Notes under the pieces: generated by a model
Database searches by the model: none
Told to the model about the DNA's origin: nothing
Seen by the model: only the letters and a program-made list of their open reading frames with translations
Shown here: positions 8,465 to 19,509 of the stretch, piece by piece
Layout of the letters: the number at the start of each line of letters is the position of its first letter
How positions within the stretch are numbered: the stretch's first letter is position 1
Source of the DNA: Acholeplasmataceae bacterium
GTDB lineage: Bacteria; Bacillota_I; Bacilli_A; ML615J-28; CAG-313
Reading direction: 5' to 3'
Assembly (NCBI GenBank): GCA_012838545.1
Contig: DUPC01000049.1
Location: forward strand, 1-44,863
DNA length: 44,863 bases
Made by a program: the position numbers and the translations under genes

Positions 8465-10411
8465 TTGGCAAAAAAGACTAATACCAATACATATGATGAG
8501 AAATCAATACAGGTCCTGGAGGGTTTAGAAGCAGTACGCAAACGTCCCGGGATGTACATTGGCTCGACCGATGCGCGAGGGCTCCATCATTTGGTTTGGG
8601 AAATAGTAGACAACGCAATTGATGAAGCATTGGCCGGCTTTGGCTCGTACATAAGCGTTAAGATTCATACCGACAACAGCATCGAGGTTCAAGATAATGG
8701 TCGCGGTATTCCGATTGGTATGCATAAAACCGGTAAACCGACTCCTCAGGTTATTTTTAACTCTTTGCATTCGGGCGGAAAATTTGATGAATCGGGAGGC
8801 TATAAGGTTTCAGGCGGTTTACATGGTGTTGGATCGAGCGTAGTAAATGCTTTAAGCGAATATTTGGAAGTTACGATACATCGTGACGGAAAAATCTATT
8901 ACCAACGTTATTTAAACGGCGGTAAAATAATTGAGAAACCAAAAATCCGGGGCGAAACTAAACGAACCGGAACCACCGTTAAGTTTAAACCGGACCGAGC
9001 CATTTTTTCTTCCACAATTTTTGATTATAAAACGATTGCTACCCGTTTAAAAGAATCGGCTTATTTAATCAAGGGTTTAAAAATTGAATTGTTCGATTTA
9101 AGGACCAATGATAAAGATGAATTCTGTTTTAAAAACGGTATTGTGGAATTTGTTAAGAGCTTAACCGTATCTAAAACTGTTATTCATGAACCGACCTTTT
9201 TCACTGGTGAAGCCAGCGGGATTTACGTTGAAGCTTCAATTCAATATTGCGAAAAAACTTATAATGAAATTATTTTGTCATTTGTCAATAATATCCGCAC
9301 CCGCGATGGGGGAACCCATGAAACCGGTTTTCGCGTGGGAATTACCAAAGCCTTTAATGATCATGCTCGGATGATTGGTGCTTTAAAAGATAAAGATGAT
9401 AATTTGGATGGCGCTGATATTCGAGAGGGGATTACTGCTGTCATTTCGGTTCGGATTCCCGAAAAGATTCTGCAATTTGAGGGACAAACCAAAAATAAAT
9501 TGGGCACAGCGGAAGCCAGAACGGCTGTTGAATCAATAGTATATGAACAAACGCGCTTTTTCTTAGCGGAAAAAGGTGAAATATCGAATATATTAATTCA
9601 GAATACCCTTCGTGCATCCCGCGCCAGAGAAGCGGCCCGTAAAGCTCGCGAAGAAGCACGAATGGTAAGACAAAAAATTTCCAAACCGTTTAACCTTTTG
9701 GGTAAACTTGTTCCGGCGCAAAACCGCGATCCCAAAACCAATGAATTGTTTTTGGTCGAAGGTGAATCGGCGGGCGGTTCTGCTAAACTCGGTCGCGACC
9801 GCACATTCCAAGCTATTTTACCGTTGAGAGGTAAAGTAATCAATACCGAAAAAGCTAAAATTGATGAAATCCTCAAAAACGAAGAAATCCTTTCGATAAT
9901 TAATGCGGTAGGAGCAGGCTTTGGTTCCGATTTTGATATTGCAAAATCAAATTACAACAAGATTATAATTATGACTGATGCGGATACTGACGGAGCTCAT
10001 ATCCAAGTGCTTTTGTTAACCTTCTTTTTCCGTTATATGACCCCTTTAATTGAGCATGGTAAAGTTTTCATTGCTACGCCACCCCTCTATAAAGTGACTA
10101 TCAAAGGCGAAATGTATTACGCTTGGAGCGACGAAGAATTGCGTGACTTAATTTCCAATCAAAAGAATGTCATTATTCAGCGCTATAAAGGTTTAGGTGA
10201 AATGAATGCCGAACAATTATGGGAAACAACCATGGACCCAAAACGCCGTACGCTTATTCAAGTTAAAATTGAAGATATCTCGGATGCCGAAAACCGAATC
10301 GCTGTTTTAATGGGTGATGAAGTTGAACCAAGAAGAGAATGGATAGAAAACAATGTTGTTTTCGATAATGACGATAACTTTATTTTGGAGGATGTAACAA
10401 TCGATGAATAG
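8465..10411 (+). CDS. parE: DNA topoisomerase IV subunit B
   Basis: ATPase subunit of topoisomerase IV, which decatenates daughter chromosomes. The 648-residue protein has a GHKL ATPase domain ([35 protein letters not shown]), a transducer domain and a TOPRIM domain ([15 protein letters not shown]). ParE rather than GyrB is inferred from the pairing with a ParC-type subunit. TTG at 8465 has AAGAAGGTGA upstream. It overlaps parC by eight bases, so production of the two subunits is coupled. Confidence 0.93.
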   Translation: MAKKTNTNTYDEKSIQVLEGLEAVRKRPGMYIGSTDARGLHHLVWEIVDNAIDEALAGFGSYISVKIHTDNSIEVQDNGRGIPIGMHKTGKPTPQVIFNSLHSGGKFDESGGYKVSGGLHGVGSSVVNALSEYLEVTIHRDGKIYYQRYLNGGKIIEKPKIRGETKRTGTTVKFKPDRAIFSSTIFDYKTIATRLKESAYLIKGLKIELFDLRTNDKDEFCFKNGIVEFVKSLTVSKTVIHEPTFFTGEASGIYVEASIQYCEKTYNEIILSFVNNIRTRDGGTHETGFRVGITKAFNDHARMIGALKDKDDNLDGADIREGITAVISVRIPEKILQFEGQTKNKLGTAEARTAVESIVYEQTRFFLAEKGEISNILIQNTLRASRAREAARKAREEARMVRQKISKPFNLLGKLVPAQNRDPKTNELFLVEGESAGGSAKLGRDRTFQAILPLRGKVINTEKAKIDEILKNEEILSIINAVGAGFGSDFDIAKSNYNKIIIMTDADTDGAHIQVLLLTFFFRYMTPLIEHGKVFIATPPLYKVTIKGEMYYAWSDEELRDLISNQKNVIIQRYKGLGEMNAEQLWETTMDPKRRTLIQVKIEDISDAENRIAVLMGDEVEPRREWIENNVVFDNDDNFILEDVTIDE

Positions 10412-12878
10412 AAACAAGTTATCCGCCAAAATCGAAAAATTTGTCACCGAAACGATTTTGGAAGAGAATATCGAGAATATCGTCGGAGAACGTTTTGGTC
10501 GCTATTCCAAATATGTCATCCAAGATCGTGCCTTACCGGATGTCAGAGACGGTTTAAAACCGGTTCAACGGCGCATTCTATATGCTTTATATCGCCTAGG
10601 CATGTTTGCCAATAAGCCTTATAAAAAATCTGCCCGGGTTGTAGGTGATGTCATCGGTAAATTCCATCCCCACGGTGATACCGCTGTTTACGATGCCTTA
10701 ATCCGGATGTCGCAAGACTTTAAGATGTTATTGCCTTTAATTGATGTTCATGGCAACAACGGCAGTATTGACGGCGATCCACCAGCCGCAATGCGTTATA
10801 CCGAGTGTCGGCTGTCAAAACATGCGGAGTTGTTGCTTCAAGACATCAATAAAAGAACAGTTGGTTTGATTCCTAATTTCGACGACGAAGAATTGGAACC
10901 GATTGTTCTGCCCTCCAAATTTCCGAATATCTTGGTAAACGGAGCAACCGGTATTTCCGCTGGTTATGCTACCGATATTCCTCCGCACAATCCCGATGAG
11001 ATTATTGATGCAGTGCTTTATCGGATAAATAACCCTAAAGCCACTTTAGATAATTTGTTGGAAATTGTGAAGGGACCCGACTTTCCGACTGGGGCTATCG
11101 TTCATGGTATCGAGGGCATTCGCAACGCTTATGAGACGGGGCGTGGAAAAATAATCGTCAGGGCCAAAACGGAAATTGATACCAAGAAAACCGAGCATAA
11201 AATAATCATTACCGAGATACCTTACGAAGTCAATAAAGCCAATTTAATCCGTAAGATGAACGATATGATTATTTCCCGGAACGTTGACGGAGTAAGAGCG
11301 ATTCGCGATGAAACCGACCGCCAAGGCTTACGAATTGTCGTCGATGTACGCAAAGATACCAATCCGGAATACATCTTGGATTTCCTATATAAAACAACTG
11401 AATTGCAATCAAATTATAATTTTAATATGGTTGTCATTAACAAGGGTCGTCCAATGCAAATGGGCATCTTGGAGATGATCGATGCCTATATAGCTCACCA
11501 GAAAGAAGTTATTACTAATCGCAGTAACTTCGAACTCGCCAAAGCCGAAAAACGCGCTCATATCGTTGAAGGCTTAATCCAAATGGTTTCGATATTGGAT
11601 GCGGTGATTAGGACGATACGCAATTCGCAAAACAAACGCGATGCGAAAGAAAACATCATGATAAATTACGGTTTCACCGAAATCCAGGCAGAAGCCATTG
11701 TCATGTTGCAATTATATCGTTTAACGAATACTGACATATTTTCCTTGAAAACCGAAGCCAATGAACTTGCACAACAAATCAAGAATTTGAAAAATATCTT
11801 GTCCAGCGAAAAAGTACTTCTAAAATCGATTTGCGAAGAACTAAAAAATGTTAAAGCTTTAATTTCGCAACCGCGTCGTACGCAAATCGAAGAAGAAGTT
11901 AGCACGATAAAAGTCGAACAACGCGAATTGATTTCCAAAGAAGATGTCATGTTGATTATTACCCACCACGGCTATCTCAAACGTTTGTCGAAAAAAGCGT
12001 ATTACTCCACCACTGAGCCTACACGTCTCAAGGAAGGAGATGTCATTTCCGGAATTTATGAAGTAGCCACGACCGACACGCTTTTGCAATTTACCAATTT
12101 GGGTAATTATGTATATCTTCCGATTCATAAAATACCGGAAGTCAAACATCGCGATTTTGGCTACCATGTCAGCACTCTTATCAGCATGGAAGCCAATGAA
12201 AAAATCCTTTATTCAGTGCCTGTTTCCGACTTTAGTGAGGATAAATACATTTTGATTGCCACCAAACTAGGGCTTATCAAACGTATTTCCTTAAGCAAAC
12301 TCGATGTTAACCGCTATTCGAAAGTCCTCAAGGCAACGAAATTGCGCGATGGCGATGAAGTTGTCAGCGCTGATTGTTGCACTGGTGATGATTATGAAGT
12401 CGTAATTGCGACCAAAGACGGTTACATGAATCGTTATGATGCTTCGGAAATTAGTATTTTGGAACCTGCTTCTTTTGGTGTTAAGGCGATTGAACTCAAA
12501 AGCAGACCTGACGATTATGTCGTTTCTGCCAAATACATCAAAGAAAAAGATATTATCATTTTGTTGACTAACCGCGGTAATATCAAACGGATGCGTCCGG
12601 AAGAAATTACCAAGGGAAAGAAAAACCATGTTGGTAAGATGTATTTAAAGATTGTACGTTCCAACATGCATGAAGCTGTTACGATGGATGTCATTCACCA
12701 TAAAAATGCCAATTCCGATTTAGAAAGTTATATCTATTGCGAGGAAGGTTATGTACCAATCGACTATACGATTCTAAGAATTGCAATCGCCGAAAATGGT
12801 CGGAAAATGGTGCCGAGCGACAAAGGCAAACCGCTCGATATCGTTATTCAGCGTAACAATTTTGACATAGAGTTATAA
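10404..12878 (+). CDS. parC: DNA topoisomerase IV subunit A
   Basis: DNA-cleaving subunit of topoisomerase IV. Its 824 residues include the winged-helix domain with [20 protein letters not shown], the catalytic tyrosine Y132 in MRYTE, a coiled-coil segment and a C-terminal beta-pinwheel. The N-terminal signature ([14 protein letters not shown]) is of the ParC type. In the quinolone-determining loop [10 protein letters not shown] the positions equivalent to E. coli S80 and E84 are threonine (T93) and aspartate (D97). ATG at 10404 lies inside the parE end. Confidence 0.94.
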   Translation: MNRNKLSAKIEKFVTETILEENIENIVGERFGRYSKYVIQDRALPDVRDGLKPVQRRILYALYRLGMFANKPYKKSARVVGDVIGKFHPHGDTAVYDALIRMSQDFKMLLPLIDVHGNNGSIDGDPPAAMRYTECRLSKHAELLLQDINKRTVGLIPNFDDEELEPIVLPSKFPNILVNGATGISAGYATDIPPHNPDEIIDAVLYRINNPKATLDNLLEIVKGPDFPTGAIVHGIEGIRNAYETGRGKIIVRAKTEIDTKKTEHKIIITEIPYEVNKANLIRKMNDMIISRNVDGVRAIRDETDRQGLRIVVDVRKDTNPEYILDFLYKTTELQSNYNFNMVVINKGRPMQMGILEMIDAYIAHQKEVITNRSNFELAKAEKRAHIVEGLIQMVSILDAVIRTIRNSQNKRDAKENIMINYGFTEIQAEAIVMLQLYRLTNTDIFSLKTEANELAQQIKNLKNILSSEKVLLKSICEELKNVKALISQPRRTQIEEEVSTIKVEQRELISKEDVMLIITHHGYLKRLSKKAYYSTTEPTRLKEGDVISGIYEVATTDTLLQFTNLGNYVYLPIHKIPEVKHRDFGYHVSTLISMEANEKILYSVPVSDFSEDKYILIATKLGLIKRISLSKLDVNRYSKVLKATKLRDGDEVVSADCCTGDDYEVVIATKDGYMNRYDASEISILEPASFGVKAIELKSRPDDYVVSAKYIKEKDIIILLTNRGNIKRMRPEEITKGKKNHVGKMYLKIVRSNMHEAVTMDVIHHKNANSDLESYIYCEEGYVPIDYTILRIAIAENGRKMVPSDKGKPLDIVIQRNNFDIEL

Positions 12879-12892
12879 AAAATTTTCTGGCC

Positions 12893-12916
12893 AACATATA
12901 AACATATTGTTTTTTC
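12893..12916 (+). terminator. Weak possible terminator after parC
   Basis: AACATAT and ATATTGTT can pair with one bulge, followed by a T run. It is AT-rich and weak, and overlaps the next promoter. Confidence 0.35.
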
Positions 12917-12945
12917 TTGAATATGAAGGGCAATTATGATATAAT
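12917..12945 (+). promoter_or_regulatory. Promoter of the S1-der-gpsA operon
   Basis: TTGAAT (12917-12922), 17-base spacer, TATAAT (12940-12945) with an extended -10 TG one base before it. It lies 69 bases before the S1 start. Confidence 0.82.
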
Positions 12946-13014
12946 AACTCACGGTATATTTTTTTTTGAACGGACATTTTTAATTTTTTTAAAGAACGAA
13001 AGGGGTTCAACATC

Positions 13015-14469
13015 ATGGACAAATTTGCCTATTACGTAGGACAAGAAGTAACAGGTATCATTAACAATGTTACCAAAACCGCAATCTATCTAATTCTTGA
13101 ATCAGAACTAAGTCAAACTGCTGAAGAAGAACAGGCGACAGAAGAAAAGGGCGGACGCAAAGCCGTAATCTATGTTAACGACATAGAAGGTTTCCAAGAA
13201 AACCAAAATTTACGCGATGTTTATCATGAAGGAGAAGAGTTCAAAGCCCTAGTTAAGCAAATAGGCAAAGACAGGCGCACGGAAGAACCACTTTATATCT
13301 TGTCGACCAAACTTTATGCGCAACGCGAACAATTCACGCAATTTGAGCAGTTACGTGATTCTAGCGAGATAATTAAAGCGACAATCAAAAAGGTGCACAG
13401 CAAAGGCGCAGATGTCTATTATAACGATGTACGTCTTTTCTTGCCGATTCGCAATATCGATTTAAACGAAGCAGCGCTTCGCAAAATGATAAATGAGGAA
13501 ATCGATGTTGTGGTTACAGCCGTAAACCGCGAACGCTTGCTAATTGTAGCTTCCAATAATTTGGCTGAACAAATTAAATATCAACGGGCCAAGGAACAAG
13601 CGCTTGCCAGTTTAGAAGTGGGAATGATTGTCCAAGGCCAAGTAACAAAAATCTTAGATTTTGGAGCCATTGTCAATTTAGGAACTGTTTCCGGATTGCT
13701 TCATCAAAGCGAATTGGCACATAAAAGAATAGCCAAAATAACCGATATTGTCAATGTGGGTGATGAAATAACGGTAAAAATCATTAAACTCCATGAAGAT
13801 CGTATCGGATTATCGATTAAAGCCCTTCAACCTCATCCGTGGGATGTTTTGAAATCCCAATACAATGTGGGTGATGTTTTTGAAGGAACTGTGACAAAAG
13901 TAATTCCTCACGGTTTATTAATTGCTTTAACCGAAGATTACAGCGGTTTAATGCCACGCAACGAATACTCTTGGAATATCAACGAACGTTTAGACGGTCA
14001 AGTCCAAGAAGGCGAAAAGATCAAAGTTAAAATTATGGCAATCGACGATGAACGCCGTCGTATCAGTTTGTCACACCGTGAAACAGTGGAAAATGCTTGG
14101 AACAAAATTAAACTTCGCAGAAATGATGTTATTACCGTAACCTTTGTCGGTTGCGAGGAAAAAGGCGCCAAAGTCGCCTATGGCGATGTCTTTGGTTTTA
14201 TGCCGATTAGCGAAGTTACTTCCACAAGAAGAATCATGCGTGCTGATGAGGTATTTAAAGAAGGCGATTTAATTGATGTCGTTGTTTTAGATGTTGACCC
14301 ACAACGCGCCAAACTCGTTGTAAGCGCCAAAGCTAATGAAGACGCTAAAGAAAAAGAAACATTCGAAAAATACTTTAAAGATCAAGCCAATAAAATGCCG
14401 ACCAATACACTTGGCGATATGCTTGGCGATGCTTTAAAGAAATTTGAAAAGACGAAAAAAGGGAAATAA
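13015..14469 (+). CDS. S1 RNA-binding domain protein (ribosomal protein S1 homologue, YpfD type)
   Basis: RNA-binding protein built from repeated S1 (OB-fold) units. In 484 residues I see five: about 9-96 (divergent, with an acidic insert EEEQATEEKGG), 118-178, 199-268, 283-356 and 371-444. The third is most canonical (VGMIVQGQVTKILDFGAIV ending IGLSIKAL). The C terminus is a charged helix. Low-GC Gram-positives carry such shorter S1 homologues; whether it acts in translation initiation as in E. coli is uncertain. ATG at 13015 has GAAAGGGG upstream. It is three bases from der; the same grouping (ypfD, der, gpsA) occurs in B. subtilis. Confidence 0.88.
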   Translation: MDKFAYYVGQEVTGIINNVTKTAIYLILESELSQTAEEEQATEEKGGRKAVIYVNDIEGFQENQNLRDVYHEGEEFKALVKQIGKDRRTEEPLYILSTKLYAQREQFTQFEQLRDSSEIIKATIKKVHSKGADVYYNDVRLFLPIRNIDLNEAALRKMINEEIDVVVTAVNRERLLIVASNNLAEQIKYQRAKEQALASLEVGMIVQGQVTKILDFGAIVNLGTVSGLLHQSELAHKRIAKITDIVNVGDEITVKIIKLHEDRIGLSIKALQPHPWDVLKSQYNVGDVFEGTVTKVIPHGLLIALTEDYSGLMPRNEYSWNINERLDGQVQEGEKIKVKIMAIDDERRRISLSHRETVENAWNKIKLRRNDVITVTFVGCEEKGAKVAYGDVFGFMPISEVTSTRRIMRADEVFKEGDLIDVVVLDVDPQRAKLVVSAKANEDAKEKETFEKYFKDQANKMPTNTLGDMLGDALKKFEKTKKGK

Positions 14470-14472
14470 GCA

Positions 14473-15783
14473 ATGAATCGGGGAATCGTCGCTATCGTAG
14501 GTCGCCCCAATGTGGGTAAATCAAGCTTATTTAACCGGCTGATTCAAAATAAACTTGCGATAACAGATGATCAACCGGGAATTACCCGAGACCGCTTATA
14601 TGGTAAATGTGAGTGGTTGGATCAAGAATTTCATATCATAGACACGGGAGGTATTGAATTAAAAAACCTCCCGTTTATGGAAGAGATTCGTGCTCAAGCA
14701 AGTTTAGCTATTGATGAAGCAGATGTTATTCTTTTTGTGGTTGATGGCCGAGTAGGTGTCACTAATCAAGATATGGACATCATGAATCTCTTATACAAAA
14801 GCAAAAAACCAATAATCGTTGTTGCCAATAAAATCGACAATGTTGATTTGCTGGTTAATGTGTACGAATTTTATAATTTGGGCGTCGAAGAAGTCTATCC
14901 GGTAAGCGCTTTGCACGGAATCGGAATCGGAGACGTTTTGGATCGTTTGGTTCAAATTTTGCCTTATAAAAAGCAAAAAGAAGCCTCCGATGCGATTTCG
15001 TTTGCGATTATTGGCCAACCCAATGTTGGCAAAAGTTCCCTTACCAATGCCATTTTGGGGACCGAGCGGGTAATTGTCAGCACTATTCCGGGAACCACTC
15101 GGGATGCCATTGATACACCATTTGTTCGCGATGGTCGCAACTTCATAGTCATTGATACGGCAGGGATTCGCAAACAAGGGAAAATTTATGAGAATGCAGA
15201 AAAGTACAGCGTTCTGAGGGCATTAAAGGCCATTGAAAGAAGCGATGTTGTTTTGTTGGTATTGGATGGTACTGAGCCTATCGAAGAACAGGATAAACGC
15301 ATCTCTGGGTATGCCCTTGAAGAAAACAAAGCGGTTGTAATTATCGTCAATAAGTGGGACATTGTAGAAAAAGACGATAAGACGATGCAAAAGATGACGG
15401 AAAAGATTCGCAATCATTTTCTCTTTCTTTCCTTTGCACCGGTTATCTTTGTTTCTGCATTAACCAAACAACGGATTCATTTGTTGTTTGAAGCGATTTT
15501 GGCAGTTTATGAAAACTATCAGCGTCGCGTTCCAACCAATGTCTTAAATGAGATTATCATGGAAGCAACTTTAATGAATCAAGCCCCAGATTTTAATGGG
15601 GGAAGAATCCGAATTTATTATGCGACCCAAGTAAATACAGCGCCGCCAACATTTGTCTTATTTGTTAACAATCCCGGTTTTATGCATTTTTCGTATCAGC
15701 GTTATATCGAAAACAAGCTGCGGGAAGCATTTATTTTTGAGGGAACACCGATTAAAATTATCCTAAGAAAGCGGGAAGATTAA
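14473..15783 (+). CDS. der: Ribosome-assembly GTPase Der (EngA)
   Basis: Essential GTPase needed for 50S subunit maturation. It has the diagnostic two consecutive G domains: first P-loop GRPNVGKS (10-17) with DTGG and NKID, second GQPNVGKS near residue 180 with DTAG and NKWD, then the C-terminal KH-like domain. Its 436 residues are standard. The stop codon overlaps the gpsA start by one base (TAATG), indicating coupled translation. Confidence 0.97.
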   Translation: MNRGIVAIVGRPNVGKSSLFNRLIQNKLAITDDQPGITRDRLYGKCEWLDQEFHIIDTGGIELKNLPFMEEIRAQASLAIDEADVILFVVDGRVGVTNQDMDIMNLLYKSKKPIIVVANKIDNVDLLVNVYEFYNLGVEEVYPVSALHGIGIGDVLDRLVQILPYKKQKEASDAISFAIIGQPNVGKSSLTNAILGTERVIVSTIPGTTRDAIDTPFVRDGRNFIVIDTAGIRKQGKIYENAEKYSVLRALKAIERSDVVLLVLDGTEPIEEQDKRISGYALEENKAVVIIVNKWDIVEKDDKTMQKMTEKIRNHFLFLSFAPVIFVSALTKQRIHLLFEAILAVYENYQRRVPTNVLNEIIMEATLMNQAPDFNGGRIRIYYATQVNTAPPTFVLFVNNPGFMHFSYQRYIENKLREAFIFEGTPIKIILRKRED

Positions 15784-16811
15784 TGAGAATAACGATTATG
15801 GGTGCCGGCAGTTGGGGAACTGCTCTTGCCAAGCTCTTGGCAGACAATCAACATAAAGTTTTACTTTATGATCGAGCGCAAAATACCATTGATGAGATTA
15901 ATACCCAACACAGCAACCTTACGAAATTACCGAATAGTTTTTTACCGGAAACTGTCAAAGCAACCACTGATTTGGTTGAAGCGGTTTCCTTTTCCGACAT
16001 CATCGTGATTTCCGTACCGACCAAAGTTATTCGGGGTGTCTTAGGAGAAATTGCCCAAGTTATCAAAACCCCAAAACTTATTGTCAACACCAGCAAAGGT
16101 TTAGAACCCGAAACCCATAAAAGGGTTTCCGAAGTAACCAATGAAGAAATACCGGAAAACCTCCTAAAAGGTTTTGTCGCCTTGACGGGACCGAGTCATG
16201 CGGAGGAGGTAATAATCGGTTTACCGACTCTTGTTTGCAGCGCCAGCGAAAATATTGAAGATGCCAAATTAATTCAAACCCTCTTCAGTAACACCAGCTA
16301 TTTTCGGGTTTATACTTTAACCGATTTAGCCGGCGCGGAACTCGGAGGAGCGTTAAAAAATATTTACGCTATTGCTTCAGGGATGCTTGATGGTATCGGT
16401 TATGGCGATAACGCCCGTGCTGCTTTAATCGCTCGGGCTTTAGTGGAAATGCGTAAACTCGCCATCGCTTTAGGAGCTCAGGAAGAAACCTTATACGGTT
16501 TAACCGGTTTAGGCGATTTGGTGGTAACAACCAGTTCCCGTCATTCCCGCAATTTCCAAGCGGGGGTTAAATTAACCCAAGGCAAGAATTTGAATGAAAC
16601 TATCAATTCCATTCCGATGGTTGTCGAAGGGTTTAGAACTACCTTGGCAGCTTATGAAGCGGCTCGGGAATTGCAAATCGAAACACCGATTATTGATGCA
16701 GTATATAATGTGATTTATTTGCGTCAGGAAGTACAAACGGTGGTAAAGGAATTAATGATGCGTTCCCTAAAAGACGAGTTTATTCCTTTTAAAATGACAA
16801 AAGAAAACTAA
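15783..16811 (+). CDS. gpsA: NAD(P)-dependent glycerol-3-phosphate dehydrogenase
   Basis: Reduces dihydroxyacetone phosphate to sn-glycerol-3-phosphate, the substrate that PlsY acylates. The 342-residue protein has the N-terminal Rossmann motif GAGSWGTALA (7-16), the central GPSHAEEV segment and the catalytic-lysine region GGALKNIYAIASG. It is the last gene of the S1-der-gpsA operon, followed by a terminator. Confidence 0.97.
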   Translation: MRITIMGAGSWGTALAKLLADNQHKVLLYDRAQNTIDEINTQHSNLTKLPNSFLPETVKATTDLVEAVSFSDIIVISVPTKVIRGVLGEIAQVIKTPKLIVNTSKGLEPETHKRVSEVTNEEIPENLLKGFVALTGPSHAEEVIIGLPTLVCSASENIEDAKLIQTLFSNTSYFRVYTLTDLAGAELGGALKNIYAIASGMLDGIGYGDNARAALIARALVEMRKLAIALGAQEETLYGLTGLGDLVVTTSSRHSRNFQAGVKLTQGKNLNETINSIPMVVEGFRTTLAAYEAARELQIETPIIDAVYNVIYLRQEVQTVVKELMMRSLKDEFIPFKMTKEN

Positions 16812-16837
16812 CATTCCTTTCTAAATTCTTTTGCAGG

Positions 16838-16864
16838 ACTTCACTACGGTGAGGTTTTTTTTTA
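16838..16864 (+). terminator. Terminator after gpsA
   Basis: ACTTCAC (16838-16844) pairs with GTGAGGT (16849-16855), including one wobble, loop TACG, followed by eight or more T. Confidence 0.85.
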
Positions 16865-16971
16865 TTTGGGCTGGTAGACAAAAACTGTCAATATTATTTT
16901 AATAATTATTTACCAAGAAAAAAATCAATTTATTTGTTATATTTGTGAAGAATAAAAATGGAGGTTAAACG

Positions 16972-18897
16972 GTGAAGAAAAGAATTTTAGTTATTTTTAC
17001 TTTGATTTTAGGTTTATTTTTGATTACCTCTTGTTTGAGTCCTCGAGATGAAGTTAAAACCTTTGACGATTATGGTTTATTGAGCGTAAAATCTTTAGAC
17101 CAATTGAAAAAATTGACAAAACCTTCCACAAATTCCGGATGGTGGAGATGGTGGGATTCGAATAAGGAAAAAGCAAGCAACGACTCGCTTGATGGTCCCG
17201 GTGCACCAGAAGCCGAAGGTTCAAGCGGAACCAGCAAAACCAATGTCCAGGTAGAAGGAGTCGATGAATCTGATGTCGTCAAAAACGACGACCGTTACAT
17301 TTACATTGTTAACTACGTCGGTTTAACGATTGTTGATACCGAAACCGAAGAAGTTTATCATCACAATTTTCCAAATTTTAGTCCTAATGAAATCTTCTTA
17401 TATGAAAACTATTTGGTAATGCTCGGAACAGTCTGGGAAGATACCGGAATTTTTTACCCGACGGAAAAAATTGCTGCCGATGTTGAATTTGGCCGTGGTT
17501 GTTTCTATCAATATTATTTCTTTAAAACCATTGTGCTCGATGTGGCTAATCCGGAAAAACCAGAAACAATTCGGGAATTTACTGCCGATGGCAGCTACTA
17601 CCTCCAAGGCCGAATGATTGATAATACGCTTTATTTGGTTTTGCAAAAAAATAACATTTATTTAAGCAAAGAGAATAAAGTTGTATTGCCTTCTTATAGC
17701 GATTCGGCTGAAAGTGTAACCAACAAACCAATAACGCTCGATCAAATTAAAATAATTGGCGGAGACGATTATTACTATTGTTATACTTTATTGGTTTCCT
17801 TTAATGTCGACGAAAAAAGTGCCCCGGATGTCAATGCCTATCTTGGTTATTTCAGCCTTGTTTATTCGTCCGAAAATAATCTCTATGCCACGCGGCTCGC
17901 TTACTTTAACCGAAGAAACGGGGAAAAAGACGGTTATATCAACAATGATTCCCTTAATAATGTTTATTATTATCCTGATTGGCATACGATAATTTACCGC
18001 TTCAACTATCAAAATGGTAAAATGGTTTATCAAGGCAAAGGAATGGTTAAAGGGGAATTGCATAATCAGTTTAGCATGGATGAATATGAAGGGGTATTGC
18101 GGGTGGCGCATACCTATAAGAATTACCTCACCCAAAGTTGGGAATTGAAATCCGAAAGTTTCGTCTCGACCTTTTCGGTTAAAGATGAAAAGGAATTTGA
18201 GTTCCTAGCAAGTGTAGGCGGCATGGGAATCGACGAATTGATTTACAGCGTCCGTTTTGATGGACCGCTTGGGTATATCGTGACCTTCAAAACCATTGAT
18301 CCGCTGTACGTTGTCGACTTAACAAATCCTGAAAAACCAATTGTTAAGAGCGAACTAAAATCTCCGGGCGTCAGCGATTATCTCCACATGATTAATGATA
18401 AATTATTATTGGGCGTAGGCCGGTCGACGGAAGAGACATCCTATGGAGCAACGATAACCAAGGGTGTAAAGGTTTCTCTCTTTGACGTAAGCAATCCGAA
18501 CGAAACCAAAGAAGTGGATATTCTCTTTATGGAAGGACAATACTCTTACACCGAACTTCAATATAACCATAAAGCGCTTCTAACTCTACCGTCAGAACAA
18601 ATCTATGCATTACCGGTTTATTGTTACTATGCAGATTATTCCGAATATCGGCAAGGCATGTATGTCTTTGATGTCGATGTTGATACGCAAAAACTAAACT
18701 ATCGGGGTTTAATATCTCATTTTGACTATTCAAAACCGAACGAACCATACTACTATTATTATTCAAATGTGATTGTTCGCGGTGTCGTTATAGATTATAA
18801 AATCTACACGATTTCCCAATCTTTTGTTGCAATTAACCTACTGGATGACAATTTGACCCATGTTAAATATCTTCATTTAACCACTGACGAAAAGTAA
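16972..18897 (+). CDS. Secreted lipoprotein with C-terminal beta-propeller domain
   Basis: Predicted surface lipoprotein of 641 residues. The N terminus is a lipoprotein signal with positive MKKR, a hydrophobic core and the lipobox LITSC (lipidated C21). After a low-complexity linker (about 55-85) comes VQVEGVDESDVVKNDD, the hallmark of the beta-propeller family distantly related to WD-40 repeats (Pfam Beta_propel). Repeated motifs of the type DVSNPNETKEV and DLTNPEKPIVK mark successive blades. The function is unknown; an ECF sigma factor and probable anti-sigma follow, so envelope sensing is a reasonable guess. GTG at 16972 has GGAGGT upstream; an extended -10 (TGTTATATT, 16935-16943) lies before it. 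Confidence 0.85.
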   Translation: MKKRILVIFTLILGLFLITSCLSPRDEVKTFDDYGLLSVKSLDQLKKLTKPSTNSGWWRWWDSNKEKASNDSLDGPGAPEAEGSSGTSKTNVQVEGVDESDVVKNDDRYIYIVNYVGLTIVDTETEEVYHHNFPNFSPNEIFLYENYLVMLGTVWEDTGIFYPTEKIAADVEFGRGCFYQYYFFKTIVLDVANPEKPETIREFTADGSYYLQGRMIDNTLYLVLQKNNIYLSKENKVVLPSYSDSAESVTNKPITLDQIKIIGGDDYYYCYTLLVSFNVDEKSAPDVNAYLGYFSLVYSSENNLYATRLAYFNRRNGEKDGYINNDSLNNVYYYPDWHTIIYRFNYQNGKMVYQGKGMVKGELHNQFSMDEYEGVLRVAHTYKNYLTQSWELKSESFVSTFSVKDEKEFEFLASVGGMGIDELIYSVRFDGPLGYIVTFKTIDPLYVVDLTNPEKPIVKSELKSPGVSDYLHMINDKLLLGVGRSTEETSYGATITKGVKVSLFDVSNPNETKEVDILFMEGQYSYTELQYNHKALLTLPSEQIYALPVYCYYADYSEYRQGMYVFDVDVDTQKLNYRGLISHFDYSKPNEPYYYYYSNVIVRGVVIDYKIYTISQSFVAINLLDDNLTHVKYLHLTTDEK

Positions 18898-18945
18898 CCT
18901 TCAATATTTATAATAATAAATTGTTCCTCCCTGGATCCTCTTTTA

Positions 18946-18954
18946 TGATATAAT
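18946..18954 (+). promoter_or_regulatory. Extended -10 promoter of the ECF sigma operon
   Basis: TGATATAAT, a full extended -10. No -35 is correctly spaced (TTGTTC is 22 bases away). It lies 42 bases before the sigma gene. No GAAC-type ECF -35 was recognised, so autoregulation is not shown. Confidence 0.5.
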
Positions 18955-18995
18955 TATATAGTTGATAATTATGATATCTAAAAGAGGGTGATAAA

Positions 18996-19508
18996 ATGGC
19001 GAAAGAAAAAGCACTTATTGAAGCAATGAAACAAGGCAGCGAAGAAGCTTTCGAAGAAATTTATTATCGCTATCAACATCTTGTGTATTTCGTTATTTAC
19101 GACATTTTGAAGAACAGAAGTTCCAGCGAAGAAGTAATGCAGGACACCTTTTTAAAGATGTATCAAAATATTCATACTTTTGACGGACGCTATTTCCAAG
19201 CATGGTTATTGAAAATTGCCAAAAATCTTGCCATCAATCGTTATAAACAAGAACCCAAAATGGTGGAATTGGCGGATTATTCAGCGGTTGATCAAGCCGA
19301 TCAACAAAATAACACTTTGGAAATGATGCGCGAATTGGAAAGTATTTTATCCCCCAATGAATATCAAGTCGTTATTTTGACGATAGTTTACAATATGAAA
19401 CAAAAAGATATTGCCCAATATCTAGACAAACCTATGGGCACGGTTTCTTGGCTTTACAGTCAAGGAATCAAGAAGTTAAGAAAACATTATCAGAAAGGAG
19501 AAAGATAA
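18996..19508 (+). CDS. ECF-type (extracytoplasmic function) RNA polymerase sigma factor
   Basis: Alternative sigma factor of 170 residues with only regions 2 and 4. Region 2 covers about 16-85 (AFEEIYYRYQHLVYFVIYD through AWLLKIAKNLAINRYK), with the SSEEVMQDTFLKMYQN segment typical of the family. Region 4 covers about 110-165, with the helix-turn-helix MKQKDIAQYLDKPMGTVSWL. ATG at 18996 has AGAGGGTG upstream. The next gene begins one base after its stop and encodes a single-span membrane protein, the usual anti-sigma arrangement. Confidence 0.92.
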   Translation: MAKEKALIEAMKQGSEEAFEEIYYRYQHLVYFVIYDILKNRSSSEEVMQDTFLKMYQNIHTFDGRYFQAWLLKIAKNLAINRYKQEPKMVELADYSAVDQADQQNNTLEMMRELESILSPNEYQVVILTIVYNMKQKDIAQYLDKPMGTVSWLYSQGIKKLRKHYQKGER

Positions 19509-19509
19509 G

